A stretch of 64,000 nucleotides of DNA, from NCBI GenBank assembly GCA_008360955.1, contig LUCM01000822.1, forward strand, positions 444,798-508,797, written 5' to 3'. A program made the position numbers and the translations under genes. This DNA is from Fasciolopsis buskii. Its lineage: Eukaryota; Platyhelminthes; Trematoda; Plagiorchiida; Fasciolidae. Under the pieces are notes generated by a model that saw only the letters and a list, made by a program, of their open reading frames with translations, was not told the origin of the DNA and did no database searches. Positions 36,682-49,966 of this stretch are shown piece by piece; position 1 is the first letter of the stretch; the number at the start of each line of letters is the position of its first letter.

Positions 36682-37179
36682 TTAAATAGGTTTGCCAAAC
36701 AAGCTTTTGAAAAGACATCGTGGGACAGAATTGCATGCCGACGAATGGTCTAGAAATGCGCAACGCACAAATTTCATTGATGCGTTTAAGGATTTGTAAA
36801 TGTGGTGAATGAGGGAGGCGAGAGCGTCCAAAGTGGACCTGTTAAATTTATTGGCAAACTGAAAGTGGTCGTCAGGAGGATATACAGAAGAACGCACCCG
36901 CTTCAGTAAGACGCGCTCCGTCAGTTTAAGACCAGAGGATGTTAAGGCGATGGGGCGAATACGTTTTGCCAAAGCAGTGGAACTGCTAGATTTATGGATG
37001 AGAAAAATAGTGACGGGTCCCCAACAGTCAGAGAGGGAAGACGAGATTAATGGTGAGTTGATTAGAGAAGTAAATGCATTCATCAAAGCTACCGCAACAT
37101 GTCTCGAAGGAGCTGAAATTAGATGGTCAGGATCAAGTCCTGCCGCAATTTTAGTAGTGCGGAAAAGACCGAACACCAA
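36682..37179 (-). pseudogene. Reverse transcriptase N-terminal fragment of copy B
   Basis: An uninterrupted 165-codon frame, one of the longest in the window. It starts inside the RT domain with FRTTKIAAGLDPDH, which corresponds to the K..GPDG start of LINE RTs. It continues through the IRPIALTSSGLKLTERVL block (RT motif 2 region) to VRCAFLDHSSACNSVPR. That last block is the palm motif A region; its DxxxAF core has become DHSSAC. Downstream the frame runs into unrelated sequence (CLFKSLFGKPI) and ends. It has no catalytic YADD box and no thumb, so it cannot encode an active polymerase. It matches the plus-strand copy at 55,488-55,950 with only a few substitutions. Confidence 0.75.
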
Positions 37180-38035
37180 TTTTTAAGAATAACGCACAAC
37201 TGTCACATCATCATCTTGTTCAAATGTGGCCAGAGTAAAAGTGGAATGATGGATGCAGACCTGCTTCATGTTGTCGACATCCGCAGGTAATTTTGCAAAT
37301 CTCGTTTGCTTCCCACAAAACAGTCGAATGCCTTGGCATAGGAATAAATTATTTTACCACTCAAGAGTTGGATTGTGAATGTAATGTCGATGCCCTTGTT
37401 CTAGCCTTTATTAGGGTGGAAATATGCCGCACGCTCGACTTATTACAGAATTTGTAGAAGTGCTTTTGCGTCTCTTTAGAGATTTCGGTTCATGGGTCGA
37501 GATGAAGCCATGTGAGAGGAATCGTATTTCTGATGGGGCAGCAGATATCAGAGATTGCGTTGGATGTCTCTGTAAAAGTTTCGCATTGTCATTGAGCAGG
37601 GGTTCGAAAGAGAATCAGGCAGATGCGAGTGAAAGGGATATCTGGAGCAGAATAAGATTTTTTGTGAAAAGTTGGGGAGGCGAAATCGGGTTTGAATTGT
37701 TTTGCTGGAGGAATGGAAAGTTGATCTAGAGTATATCTTGGATCTTACCAGAAACGGACAATGATCGCTGCTTGAAATTGGAGCACGCAGTTTTGAGGGA
37801 AATTAAGTCATTGTGGTTTTCGATGACTCTAAATAACTTGGAGCTGCCTTTGTTGGGAAAAACGCAGAAATCACCTAAAATAAACTCAGCAATTGTTAGG
37901 GTAGATGTATGATTGAAATCTCTCACCATAATATGCAGACCGCTCCAACGAAGAGTAAGGATAAACACTAGAAAACAGCCGAAAAACGATGTGATGTTTT
38001 GTTGTGAGCTAGTATCAGCACTGAATTTGGTAAAG
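36690..38035 (-). mobile_element. CR1-like non-LTR retrotransposon, copy B (3'-truncated, dead)
   Basis: On the minus strand the fragment begins near 38,035 in the endonuclease domain. A recognisable form of the GDFN motif is present as LHIMVRDFNHTST near 37,920. It continues through the linker into the first half of the reverse transcriptase (RIRPIALTSSGLKLTERV, then VRCAFLDHSSACNSVPR) and stops abruptly at about 36,713-36,690, before the LQGAVLSP and YADD motifs. From 36,713 to about 37,805 it is almost identical to copies A and C. From 37,805 to 38,035 it is clearly more diverged from both. Loss of the 3' half is unusual for a LINE, because incomplete reverse transcription removes 5' ends; later deletion or recombination is therefore more likely. 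Nothing alignable to the missing 3' half was seen at lower coordinates. Confidence 0.8.
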
Positions 38036-38039
38036 TAGT

Positions 38040-40820
38040 AAGCCAATACTAGCAGCAATTTCTGCAACTAACACTTCCTTCAGTGTGTTAGTGATGTGGA
38101 TGGAAGCAAGGTCGATCAGCTTTACTATAGATTTCACTTACCATGAACGGGTTCAGATCATCCCTTCAAATCGAGAACCGTCAAACAAGTTTTCGCCTCG
38201 GGCTACTAATTGGGAGTAATTTCGTTGGCATTGTGTGCCCTCCTCCGTTTCAGTCTAACCAGTTTTCGATTTAGATCTACTTTTTTGTCGTCCAGAATAT
38301 GATTAAAATTGTACCCGCGAAATGTAGTAAAATCTTTAATCGTACCAAAAACAAGGCAAACTAATTTGGACTTCATTTTATCCCTTGGAGTAGCGACGAC
38401 CAGGAGAGAGTCAATCTACCGGAGTTAACAAGTGTCAGTTTCCGGTTGTTGCTGGAAGTCGATTGGGACGACCTCTATAAGGCACCAGCCCAGTTATTCC
38501 GATTAGATGAGACGAACACCGATCAACTCAGTAGATTCCAACAGAAAGGCGTAAGTTCAGACCTTCGGAACCATAGCGTATATTCGCACCTGATGATGCA
38601 AGCGAAACTCCAGTATGCAGTTGATCGGATGACCTGAGGTCTGCAAGAGTAATAAGTAGTTCACAAGAATTTAAACAAAGTATGTGAATAACAATCCTTC
38701 ACATCAGTTCAAAGTAATTACAATATCAGGGAGAATGGTAGTGCACCTACGGGAAACCGGTGCAGACTGTTTCCGTGAATACATTCCTATTATCTTAGTA
38801 TTCACAAACCGATAGTCGGTAATCCATGTTATTTTAAGGACGGCGAAAACCCAATTGCAAACGGTCCACAATCATGGAACTGCAAACCTGCAGACATGAT
38901 TGAATGCCATAGTTTTGATCGTGTTTTGCTTTCATTGGCAATTCTCCACAATCTTATCCTACTTGAAGTATTCAAATAACAAGAATAATCCACAAAGGAA
39001 CGAGTAGCACAAACGACAAATACTTATCATTGATTGTTTTAGACGAGTATTTGAATATTTTGTGATTTATTTAAAAGCCAAATCACAACAATGCGCAAAC
39101 TGAGCATGGATATGAATGTTAACTAAGCTACCGAGCCAAGATGGAAAGACACTGGGTAGTCATTGACCTTTGCTCTGGAGAAATCTAATGTTCAAAGTGT
39201 CTCGTCATACTTCAAGGATACCTGGAAATCGCAACTGTTTCATCGTGGCGAGTTGTCAGCTGATTTATTGAAAAAGTGCTGAAAAACGTCATCGCGGCTG
39301 GAGTGCCAACAACAGGGCTAAATGCGTTTTCCCCCACATACCTAAGCAAAGTACATATAGGCTGATTGGGGGTTTTATTGGTTGATCCATACTTAAGTCA
39401 GTATTATGTGTCTTCGTAAAGTTTAAGGTGCTGGAAAGGAGTTAAATGGATTATGATTCTGCCACCAAAATGATCACAGTTTCCAATCTCCAATTAGTCA
39501 TTCATTTTAGTAGTAGGCAGTAACCACTGCCTTTGGGCGGAATACCACACCGGAATTGATGTGCTTCTACAGTGCTCTAAGTTTCGGAATCATGGTTGTC
39601 GGTCCCATCCCAGGTATTTATGGGATAAGCATCATCCACTGCAATCCTTCTTTAAATATATTATTAAAGAGGGGATGATAATGTATGAAAATTTGAATTT
39701 CATATTGTCCTCGTACACCGCATGTTGCCCAGTCGATCAAATTTGCCCGTAATAGACGATCATTCGTTTAGGTTGCATCCGTTGTATACCCCTTCTTGTG
39801 CATGAACCAGCTGAGAACGATCACTTCAATGACCTTTTTTGTTTTATTGTTATCCTGCGCTAAAAAGCTTCTTGGAAAGAGGAACTACCATTTTTAAAGA
39901 CGGACATGGAATCCGGTTATATTCAAGACATTAAGTAAAAAAATTAGACGTTGCATGTAAAGTTTTCAAATCATAATGGTACGATTTATTCTTGTTGCAA
40001 CTGACACAAGTAAACAAATGTAAAGCTTTCATGTTGCCAGATAATCACCTATTTTTGTTTGCTACACACAGCAGCTGTCTGCTGGAACCCTAAATAACAA
40101 TCCTGTTGTTAGAAATTGTGGTTCAGTTATTAATGCACACATAATTAAGTGTCCAAGATACTTCGTCCCCTACAAGAAAAACACTGGTTTTCAATTTTGC
40201 GGAAATTGTAAACGTATACGCCCGACTTAAGCGTTGCTGGTTGCCCAGTGAAAGCGGACTTTTAGACGGTAGGAATGAACGTTATGATATCGGATGAAAC
40301 AGAAATAGTTTTTGTCTAATGAAGCAAAAATTGTGCATGAATTTATTTTCTGCATGGTTTGTGTGCAAATGAAATTGTTTGAAATTATTTTCTAATATTT
40401 TAAGCGTTGATACATTTTTGCACCCTTGAATCAAGCAAACTGCACTATTTGTGCATGCCAGAAGGGATTTTTTGCATTACTGTGCCATTAAGCTTTTCTG
40501 ATTTTTATTTAGAGAACGAATCCTAAATTATTTAGTCGGAACGTATTTGTTTCACTGACAGTCACGCCATAATTTCGCGAAACGTGTTGAGTCGTATTCA
40601 GAGCGAATTGAAAATCCGCAGTGGCTTAATTAAACAACAAATAGACGTGGGTTTTGAGGAGAAACAGCTCAGTTGCCTATACTCAGATAACATAAAGCCA
40701 AAGAGTTTGTAAGTGGACAAACACTGGGTGACGTCTATTCAGTTTGGTAATTTTGAATAATTTCACTCGTCCTCTAAACGCTGTTTGAGAGTCCTTCTCG
40801 TATTGTTATTTTTTCTGCTA
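38040..40820. other. No recognised gene
   Basis: Directly 5' of CR1-like copy B. The 63-codon plus frame at 38,446-38,637 (VDWDDLYKAPAQLFRLDETN) is GC-richer and protein-like but unmatched. The remainder is AT-rich with no motif. Confidence 0.5.
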
Positions 40821-40843
40821 GGGCTGTAATTGCTAATTTTCGC

Positions 40844-41108
40844 CATGGTTACACATTATCTTATCAATGCATGGAAATGTTGGTATTTTGACTACCCTAA
40901 TAGATGTGTCCAAATAAAATCTGGTAGATGCAATTATCAACGCGATAAGGCGGCTGGCGCACGTTTATCGACGTTGCGACCTATTCATGTTAGGCGAACA
41001 ACATGTGCAGTCTTTCATAGTCATGTTAAATGTTTGCTGAGACATATGGCCTCGCAGTATTTGGAAAATCAAAGCCCAACGAAATGCTGTAAGAGCCCAG
41101 CACAGTGA
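40844..41108 (+). CDS. Unassigned cysteine-rich basic open frame
   Basis: An 87-codon frame from ATG at 40,844 with seven cysteines and many Arg and Lys residues: WKCWYFDYPNRCVQIKSGRC, RRTTCAVFHSHVKCLLRHMA and SPTKCCKSPAQ. An acceptor-like tgttattttttctgctag lies 22 bases before the ATG, but there is an in-frame TAA between them. No signal peptide or known cysteine framework is evident. It may be a small secreted-type protein without its leader, part of an exon, or chance. Confidence 0.2.
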
Positions 41109-41561
41109 GGGATACGAAGCAACGTGTTTTCGATTCTTTCATTTAGTGCATTGTTAGACAGATTTATACATACTTGACAGAATATTTGGGCCTATTCAAC
41201 AAAGTTATTTATGTGGGTGACAAACGGTCCTCCCGAATGGTGCACACTTTGGGTTCAGATAAATCGTTTTCACTAAATAAAACCTGAGGTAAATAAATCC
41301 AAAATCTCAGGCAGTGCTCATTTCTAACCTCGCCAGTGATTCGCTAATGTGACTTCGCATAATAATGTAAACATACCATTCACCGTACATTCGACGCGAT
41401 GACCGAGTAAAGTGTAACAACTGACGACATTATCTATAATTGTCTCCAAATTTAGTTTTTATTCCAAGTTGGCATGTGCTCTGCTTGGTCATTTTTCCCC
41501 AATAAAAAATGTTCAGAATTTCCAGATGGCAAACTCCAAGTAATATTTCTGTTTTTTTCAG

Positions 41562-41709
41562 TCACCCATCATATTTTTTTCCTGATCATTGTGGGCTAAC
41601 CTCTTTTAAGGATTACGCACGGCGATCAGAGCCTCGCAAAGCAATCCCCAGTGAATACGCCTCATTAATTGTGACATCTGTTTTTAACTCAACTGAGCAC
41701 CTCGTGTAA
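41562..41709 (+). CDS. Candidate terminal exon, unknown product
   Basis: A very strong acceptor (atatttctgtttttttcag) is followed by one base completing a codon and 48 open codons to TAA at 41,707. Blocks: HPSYFFPDHCGLTSFKDYAR, EPRKAIPSEYASLIVTSVFN and STEHLV. GC is raised compared with the flanks in the middle of the exon. No close AATAAA follows. An 87-codon cysteine-rich frame at 40,844-41,108 (ATG start, KCWYFDYPNRCVQIKSGRC) lies upstream but its possible donor (GCT|gtaaga) is in an incompatible phase. Confidence 0.28.
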
Positions 41710-41719
41710 CGTTTTATTA

Positions 41720-44395
41720 ATCCAAAGCCGTATTTTATCTGCAATTGTTGGCGCACATTAGCATGCCGCTTATAATCAAGTTGCACGAATATTTCCTCCC
41801 TGCTGTCGTTCGGGCGGCATCAAACATAAAATACCTCAATTAGACGAAAACAAGGGAGCTTTTGTCGTATTAAACTGCCTCAGGGAAGTAAAAAACGGTT
41901 AAATGACAATGCCGGTAAAGATATGCAAACTGTGGTTCAGCAGGAAACAATAAAAGTAAACAAACAAATTTCCTGATTGCGCTCTGAACCCGAGCACACG
42001 AGTGCCTCGCAAGAAAGACTGTATATTGATTCAATCCGTTATGGTATTCTTTGCATCGTTGGTGCAATATCTTCACACTTTTCGAAATTCTAAACGCTGT
42101 TGAAAGCTCATCGCTCCTCACTTCTGATATCACATTATCACCTGACTTTTGTCCTCAATTTCCCAGCTGTCAGCCGTTCTGTCTCCTCCATTGCCTACTT
42201 GTTACAATGTCATATTTTCCGTCAACTTTGATCGCTGAAATATACCACCTTTTTGCTTGGCTCCTTTTTTCTAGGTTTAGTTATTTGCATAGTGGTCCGT
42301 TTTTCACCTAGACAAGTTGACTTATGTGTGCTTCTTATAATTTTGAATGAATTTTAAGGTTTACTTTTTAGACTAAATTGTTGAAGCAACATTCCATGCA
42401 GTGCAGTCTATCTATATGCCGTTAAAAATGCCTGGCCGCCTTTCATTCTGTCCGTCCCTCAGACAGATTCAGTCCTTCCCAACAGACCTTGTCTGCAATC
42501 CCATGCACCAAGACATGTTGGTTCATGTTTCTATGCAAATCTATTTGTCAATGAGATAGTTGACAGAAAGCAATAATTTAATGGAAAATTAATCACTACC
42601 ATCATCCCCGGAATTTAGAAATCATGCAAACTTTTTTTGCTTCACAAAATGACTGTACACAAACCGTAGGCACGATACGTCGTGTACCAGTAATAGGTAT
42701 GAGTTCTCGGGAAACCAATCAGGTCCCATTCCGAATCATGAAAATAGGGCATACTTTTGAGCTGGAACCTTGTAAACCATTAATTTAAATCACTTCATCA
42801 GCATTCACTATGTATACACAAGGTCCAGGGTGAGAATATCCCCGGTTGTGTATGGTACGAAAATTTTGCCCCAGCTGGAATAGGATATTCGTAATTGAAA
42901 CTGTTTTACAATCACCCATCTGTTGTAAATCATACAGCTTGATTACTGATCTATCATTGTGTTAATAAATCGCATCTATCAGCCCAAATGATGCAGACAA
43001 TATTTATGGCCTTTGTGTGCGAAAACATCCTAATCTCAGTATGGCTTTGGTGGTTACGCGAGGGACGCATTTGGTTCCTCGGTAATTTCCCTAGACATCT
43101 GTTTATCGGGCGTAGTCGACAGCCGTCCGAACATTCGAACTAAAAATACCCAACGACATATGCTGTATATTAGCTACAAGCAATCAGATAAAAACCGCCG
43201 ATTTCATAAAAATTAACTCATGTAATCAATTCCCTATTTTAATATTTTGTAAATTTTTCTTGAGTGACGAAGTTATCTGGTCATTGCGTTGCTTGTTAAA
43301 AGTGTACAGAAATTTCGTTTTTAAAATATTTTGCCTAAGCAAAAGCGTGTTTTGTGAACAAACACTACAAGGACAAATTTTGGGGATAAGTTGGTTCCGT
43401 GGTATTATTATTTTTTAGTTATATTCAGCATCCGCGTTTGCACAAACCACGTCGTTTCTCATGACATCATCACAATTGCATTTTTTTTATGCCACTAGTT
43501 TAAGGATGTGACGAACTAAATCGACCTCTTTTCAACCTAAGCAAGTTGCCATGGTTTAAAAAAACAATTCTCATAAAATGTTGATAACGGTAATTAGTGT
43601 TCAGATTGCAGACGTTTCTTCACTTGCAGGAGATACGACGGCACCTTCTCGAATAACGAACAACCTCATGCAAATAGAATTTTGAAAGAAAATATATTTT
43701 CTCTTGACAGCATTATAACTCAGAAATCCTGTCGAGCATGTCATACCGTTAACAAAATGAACCATAAAAACGATTAAAGCACCGGTTGTGATGATAAAAT
43801 TCATAACTATAAGACAGTGGTATATTTATTGACAAAATTTGAGCAGGCATTGAGGCATCGATCACAAAAGTCGTGCCTGTTCTTACGAAAGATTTTACTA
43901 TGACCTACACAATAGTATCAAATTTAGCAATGGTTGAATGAAAAGTTCATCGACTGCCGCCTAGCCATACTCATTATTAGGCAGTTCGTGCATCCACGAA
44001 AATAAACAGATCCCGAACCAGAATTGCATCCAGGATAGTGAGACTCCTATTCCGACGTTCTTCAATTAATGCACACATCCATTAGATAACACATTGTTTT
44101 AAGCTAATTTCATTTGACATTTACTTCTTGTACACTTTAATTATACGGAATTATAATGAATTGTCCTAATGGGTCACCAACCAGAAGTACTGCATTTATA
44201 AATGGTAGTATCCATGGCGTTTACGTATTGTTTTCTATCCCGCTTAGGAATCGACAACAATGCAACAACAACGCATAACATGATTTCCAGACGAGGATTT
44301 GCAATTCACGAACCAGTCCTGATATCTTAGGAGACGGAATGTTTGATGAGCAATCAAGTACCCCAGGGCCCCGGTGCCGACTGTTCCTGCCACGA
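41720..44395. other. No recognised gene
   Basis: Frames at 41,870-42,133 (-), 42,051-42,311 (+) and 43,601-43,804 (-) have no recognised motifs. The region is otherwise AT-rich, with T- and A-runs near 43.4-43.6 kb. Confidence 0.5.
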
Positions 44396-44422
44396 GCGGT
44401 ATAAATTGACTCCGGGAGAATA

Positions 44423-44638
44423 ATGAAAAACAACACTATGGTGAGTAGATTGAACAGGCATGTCTAGAAGTAAACAATTTTTTCTGGTTTTGCAGTCTCT
44501 TGGAAATGTGGATTTTTATCTTGGTCGAGTTCACCAGCAGGAGACACAAGTGATCGGTAATGTTAAATAAAATGAAATCAAGAACACTAGTTGTCTTCGT
44601 TATTTTCAGCCAGGTTGAACGCTGAGGGGCTGTTGTAA
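44423..44638 (+). CDS. Candidate small three-exon coding unit, unknown product
   Basis: Three segments join in frame: 44,423-44,440 (starts ATG, 6 codons, donor ATG|gtgagt), 44,496-44,556 (acceptor ttttttctggttttgcag, donor G|gtaatg) and 44,610-44,638 (acceptor cttcgttattttcag, stop TAA). A polyadenylation signal AATAAA follows at 44,648-44,653. The second intron is 53 bases. The joined peptide is about 35 residues and includes NVDFYLGRVHQQETQVIARL, ending NAEGLL. TATAAA occurs at 44,399-44,404. It could instead be the last two exons of a larger gene whose upstream exons I cannot see, because several upstream exons would be compatible with phase 0. Tiny exons are a known feature of fluke micro-exon genes, but no repeat of small symmetric exons is visible, so that comparison is only an idea. 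Confidence 0.35.
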
Positions 44639-44659
44639 ATTGCCCAAAATAAAAAAATT

Positions 44660-47600
44660 CAATAATGCCGTCCCTAGCTTCTTTACTGATGCGGTTGATA
44701 GGTGTTTACGTAAACTAATTTGCCCTGTTTGGAAACTCTTGCTTGCAATTGTCAAGACGGCAACATTTCAGTGTATTTGACTTGGATGCAGATCCTTTCG
44801 CCCCAAATTCTTCCCACATCGCATCATTTCCTCCGAATGTATTAATCGATCTCCAGTGAACATGTTCAAATTGTTAGCTAGTCGAAAGGACAGATGGGCT
44901 CAAAATATCCATTTCAATTGCTTGATAGATGGAGCCTGGAATCCCGTTTTCAAATCATTATCCAATGTATGCTTTATTCTGAATAACCAGTGCCAGTTTG
45001 CAGATGGACAACGTTGCCAGGGTTGAGCTGGAAGTCGAACTAGAAAATTGGAAATCCAAAAACTCCAGCAGTTCAAATTTTCCTCAGTGTTTTATTCTGG
45101 TGTGGAATCAGCACTAACCTAGGTTTGTTCAATTCAAAACCGCATTGGTGAAAGAAGGCCGCCGTTGGTCTTGAACTAAATCGAGGAAAATACACATTGG
45201 CATATATTCAGGGTATTGCAGTTCAAATCGCCATGAGCATTAGCCGGTTCGAATTGCCAGGGGTAAGGAGCACCAGACATTAATACTAAGAATGAGTCGC
45301 CCGAACTATGGACGCCATAGGCAATAAGGAAATAATGTGCGAGAACAAAATGGAAGAAGTTCATGGTAACTAGAAACAATAAGGTCGTTGATGGGGATTT
45401 CGGACACCACTTTCTAGGCGACATGACCCACTAAGCCAATTATTAACAGGAACGCAAGTTGGCAATTAACTGACCTCAACAATCTTACTACGACTAGAGA
45501 ATAAACCTTCGTGATCCTAAGCTAAATTTCATTAGGAACAATTCCACGAGAGTCACTAAAAAGAGTTTTGACGAAAAGAATTTTTTTATTTACTGAAACC
45601 ATCACAATGTGTTACGTGAGAAACTAATACCGAAATAATATCAATAAACAGTACATCGATATAGAGTTCAGTAATCTTTGAAACGTTTGAATAAAAACAA
45701 TTTGCAGACGGAGAATAAGTGTCAGAATCAACAAACCCATTGAGTTTAAAGTGGATATTCCTGGAAAATGCATATCCGCTCGAAAAGCATATACAAATTG
45801 CCCGCTGAAACGAAGTAGTACACAGCCGGAGTATGTCTCCGTCCCCTCGTTTGTTTGTTTTACTCTTCCTTGCTGACTGTCAACATTGTGCTGATACCTA
45901 TGGTTTGTGGTGACACAGCATGTCGCTTATTCAATGTATTGGATCTAATATGTATTTAGCCATCAACTGCTAATTGTGAACAAAGAATAAAAATAGCCAC
46001 TTTTTCTCTCTTTAATCTGTCCGGTCGCTCTAGTTATATCAACGTTCGCAGTTGCTGAGTTTCATATGAGTGAAAACGTGCTTGAAATAATCAACTAATG
46101 CTGTCGGACGCATAACGAACAATTCGTTTTATGAAACCAGTCACACACTAGTACACAAATCATTTAATTAGCAAGGATTGAAAACTTGCAACCGAACAAA
46201 TTAGTCAACTTGTAAAAAACCTCGGATGGTACGTCAAATTTGGCTTTCAATATGAACTAGAAAAGGAAAGCGATTCCTGCACAGACATTGGAATATATGG
46301 GATTGAGTCAGAATGTGGAGCTTTTGGATACCTTCATCTCGAACGATGTTGTTCAATTCCTTATCTAAACCGAATTTCTAATAAGCTTTCTTCTCATAAA
46401 ATCGAGCTCAGGGCAAATTACTGCTGAACTAGTATTTATACCTTGCTAGGGCCTAGCAAAATGAATCAGAAATAACCAGCTTACTTTTATATTCTCATGA
46501 ATTGGTAATAATCCTATTAAGCTACATAAAATGCTTCGTTTTATATGTGAAATCGTGTTGAAATGTTCATCAGATTTTGCAGACACAATAGATGCCTTTT
46601 GTTCTTACTGCGGTCAGAGCCCAACTGAAAGGGAAGGTCAAACGAAGTCAGCGTTTCAATGACATCGATAATTGGTTTGTGCACTTTAGAGAAGGCCGAC
46701 TCTTAAATCTGTCATTTAATAGACTCTTCCTGTTCTGTAATTCCTAGATGTTCCAATTCCTAAGAAGAATTATTTGCAAACAGTTGAAAGAACTGGATTA
46801 AGGTTTAATCAAAAGTCAAAACCCTACATCGGTATAAGGAGAAAAACCACGAACGTTCATGTCATTTGTATGGATCTCCCAAGCAGAGTGACGGGTTTGG
46901 CTGATTAGATTACAGTAACATGTCCACGGCAGACTGTTTGCGGACTTGCACACATTGGAGGGGAGTATATTGCCATTAGCTGGTTGATGTAGGAGTGGTA
47001 CGAAAAGGAATGATTGATTTGTGAGTCCAAAAACCTCGGTTGTTTTGTTTCACGTAGGATACGTAAGTCCGTTATCGGTTACCAATGAGTTAACGGACTA
47101 TGCCCCAGTGGTGAATTTTCAAACATAATATTCCCCTGCCCGGCTAAAATGAAATATGATTTGCATTTATACACGGTGAAAGTTCCATCCGCCAATTAAG
47201 TGCAGTTATCAAAAAAAAAATTTGATAGCAAATAGGAAAAATACCAAATATATAGGCTATACAACAGTCTCTTTCAACTGAAGAAATGCTTTCCGTCTAA
47301 ACACCCCAAAGGAGGGCATTTTCTTCAAAGTTAGGAAAAAATGTTATTTCATTTCGCCTGTTTTACTGGCGACTTGGGTTTTGTCACTCTATGAATTTTT
47401 TATTGATGAACAGAGGAAAGTCATAGTCATGGGCCGCAATCGACATTTTGGACAATATTAATCTGTCGAAAGTTGGGAAACGACCAATAAACAGTTGCTT
47501 GCACTTTAATCAACCGGAGCCGGTCATAACAAAATGCAATTATTTTTATCAGGTCTAAATCTTTTTCCAATTTAATTAATCATTTGGTTTCAATCCGAAT

Positions 47601-49960
47601 CATAGTCAGGTTGAATAGCTAACATGGAATTAACCTGTGTTGGTAAATGAATTCTCAATTCGGCAAACACCAGTCCGATATTCATTGAATTACCTTAAGA
47701 GCAAATGTATCGTTTTTGAAGTATTGATGCTCTACCCAGCAAACTCAATAGTTTCTTCATTCTAGCTTACTCTTATTGCATTTGCTTTATTTCTCGGTGA
47801 TGGCAGCGTGTCTGACGCTCTGAAACCATGGGTCCTACAGATCGGTAAACGATGGTTAAACTAATTTCCCGCAATCTCTTGGAAAAGGCGTAAATACTCT
47901 ACTTGAAGATAATCCTTAGCCGGACCAAAGTTGTTCATGTTTAAAGCATTTCCGAGTTTGCTCGAAGATCAAGTAAACTTTGAAAATTGGCATAGAAACA
48001 AATTTAAAATAGACAGAACAGGAAACAGAGAATACTATAAAAAGGCCACAGGAGACACAAAATATGGTTCCGTGTAAAGTAACTATTTTATGTTCGACTC
48101 TTTTGCACTTATTGACTTTTGTTGAAAAATTAGATAAAATGAAAATTTAGTTGTTTGTCGAGCTACTCGGACAAGCAAGTCTCGTGACAACGAGGGAGAT
48201 AAAAAAAGCAATGCGGTCGACATCTCGGACGAACTCTGGTCAAACAAGGATAAGAACTTGAAAGACCGACGAGTAGTTTGATATTCCTTATTCAGGGAAT
48301 ACGGAATCGTTCCTTTCCTTATTCGAAGCACATAAATTTAGAACTTTCATACTAATGTGGTACTGACAGGCACAGAGCCAACGAACCGTAAGCATATAGT
48401 AAACTCGGCAAACAAATCCAAAACTTTCGTGAAGTTTTCCTTCCTAAATCTTGGGGATTTCCACCTGTACCAATTATTTTGCCGATCTTCAAATTAAAAA
48501 ATACATCTCATTGTTTCATCAGCACTGTACTCCGTCTGATTATCAGACTCAGTTGAATCATCTCAGAAATTCTTGTACAAAATGACAAATAAAACCATGG
48601 GATTTCTCTTCGCAATATGGGGAAATAAATTCATTGATCGAATTGTAAAGCATGACCGAATACAATAATTTCAACGTGGGCAGTTTTCTAAAACCCTCTT
48701 AATGCACCGTCGAAATTTAAGGATAAACAGTTACCAGAATAATGCTATCAGAGGAAACCCACGCTTGCGTTCCAGATCAAAGTTTCCGAGGAGGATAACG
48801 TTGAATTATGCGTGAATAAGTTGCTGCCAGTCAGCCGTGATGTGTGGGATTAATAGTCTCAGTTTCATAGTCCGGTTGGGTGCTACTTACTGACCTTTTT
48901 GAGAACATGTTGTCACTGAAGCATATACTGGTTTGTGGACTAATCACGCAGTGTTCCAACACCGTGAGTTCAATTGAACAACGTATAATGATCGGAATAA
49001 CAAGAAAATTGTCCTATCATATTAATTGATTCCGTTTCACATCGGCTGAAAATGTGCACAGCAAAATATGCCAAACATTCAGTGTCACTGGCTAGAAATA
49101 ATAATAACATACCGGCTTCCTGGCATTTTCAGTCAGTTTTGCTCTCAAATCCTGAGCTAGACTTACTCATCCCCAATTTGTTTGACCATTCCACTTTGTG
49201 CAGATTTGTTCTGAACACTACTAGTTTATAAATGAACGCGAACCAAAATACTGTGGCTAATCACAACCAAGTAGTCATTGCAAGAGTATTCCTAATATAA
49301 ATTGTGGAACCCAGAAACCCGGAAGCTTGACAAGGTCGTTAGTTTAACCATGTGCAGCTAAAGACGAATATCTGGGATAAGTAGGCAGTAAAGAAGAATA
49401 GAAATGACAGGTTTTAAAGACGAAACGTGTAGGTGTATACCTCGAGAAACCACTGGATTGTGTTCACTATTTCCAGCACAACGCATGGCCGATTGATTGA
49501 TGACAATAAGCTGATTATGGCGTTGTTGTTCGTTCGCAGACCCAAGTGAGCATTCCGGCTGACATCTAAATCATGGTCTTTCATGTCGACGAGAGTGTTA
49601 GAGAATTTTGTTATGACGACCGAGAATGTGACCGTCCAATTCAGTGTATTTAATTCATTGTTTGCGTACATCGCCATTTTTGCCTGTCCAGCTTGTTTGA
49701 CCACTTAGCCTTAGCTTCAAATTGTGTGTTCTAACCGGCGAAACTAGACTGCTATCCAAAAAAACGTTACGCTTGAATTGTCAGTTTAGAGCCTACTAAG
49801 CAAAACACATCAGACTCTTAGTCTGACTTCAACTCGCAGATAGCTAACTAACCATATATCTTCTTTGCTCTATCTTCACAGATAACAGTCACGTTCAGCA
49901 GACACAAGCACCCGATTATTAGTCAAGATCATTTTTTTCTGTGATTTTTTGGCTTAACGT
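44660..49960. other. No recognised gene
   Basis: About 5.3 kb with no retroelement blocks. Frames at 45,176-45,424 (-), 48,083-48,331 (-) and 49,414-49,704 (-; protein-like ELNTLNWTVTFSVVITKFSN) remain unassigned. A 10-base A run lies at 47,211-47,220. Confidence 0.5.
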
Positions 49961-49966
49961 TAACAG

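Noticed and set aside
36950..37186. Plus-strand frame MGRIRFAKAVELLDLWMRKI
   Set aside because: Antisense shadow of the copy B RT; the same frame occurs antisense in copy C at 55,478-55,714.
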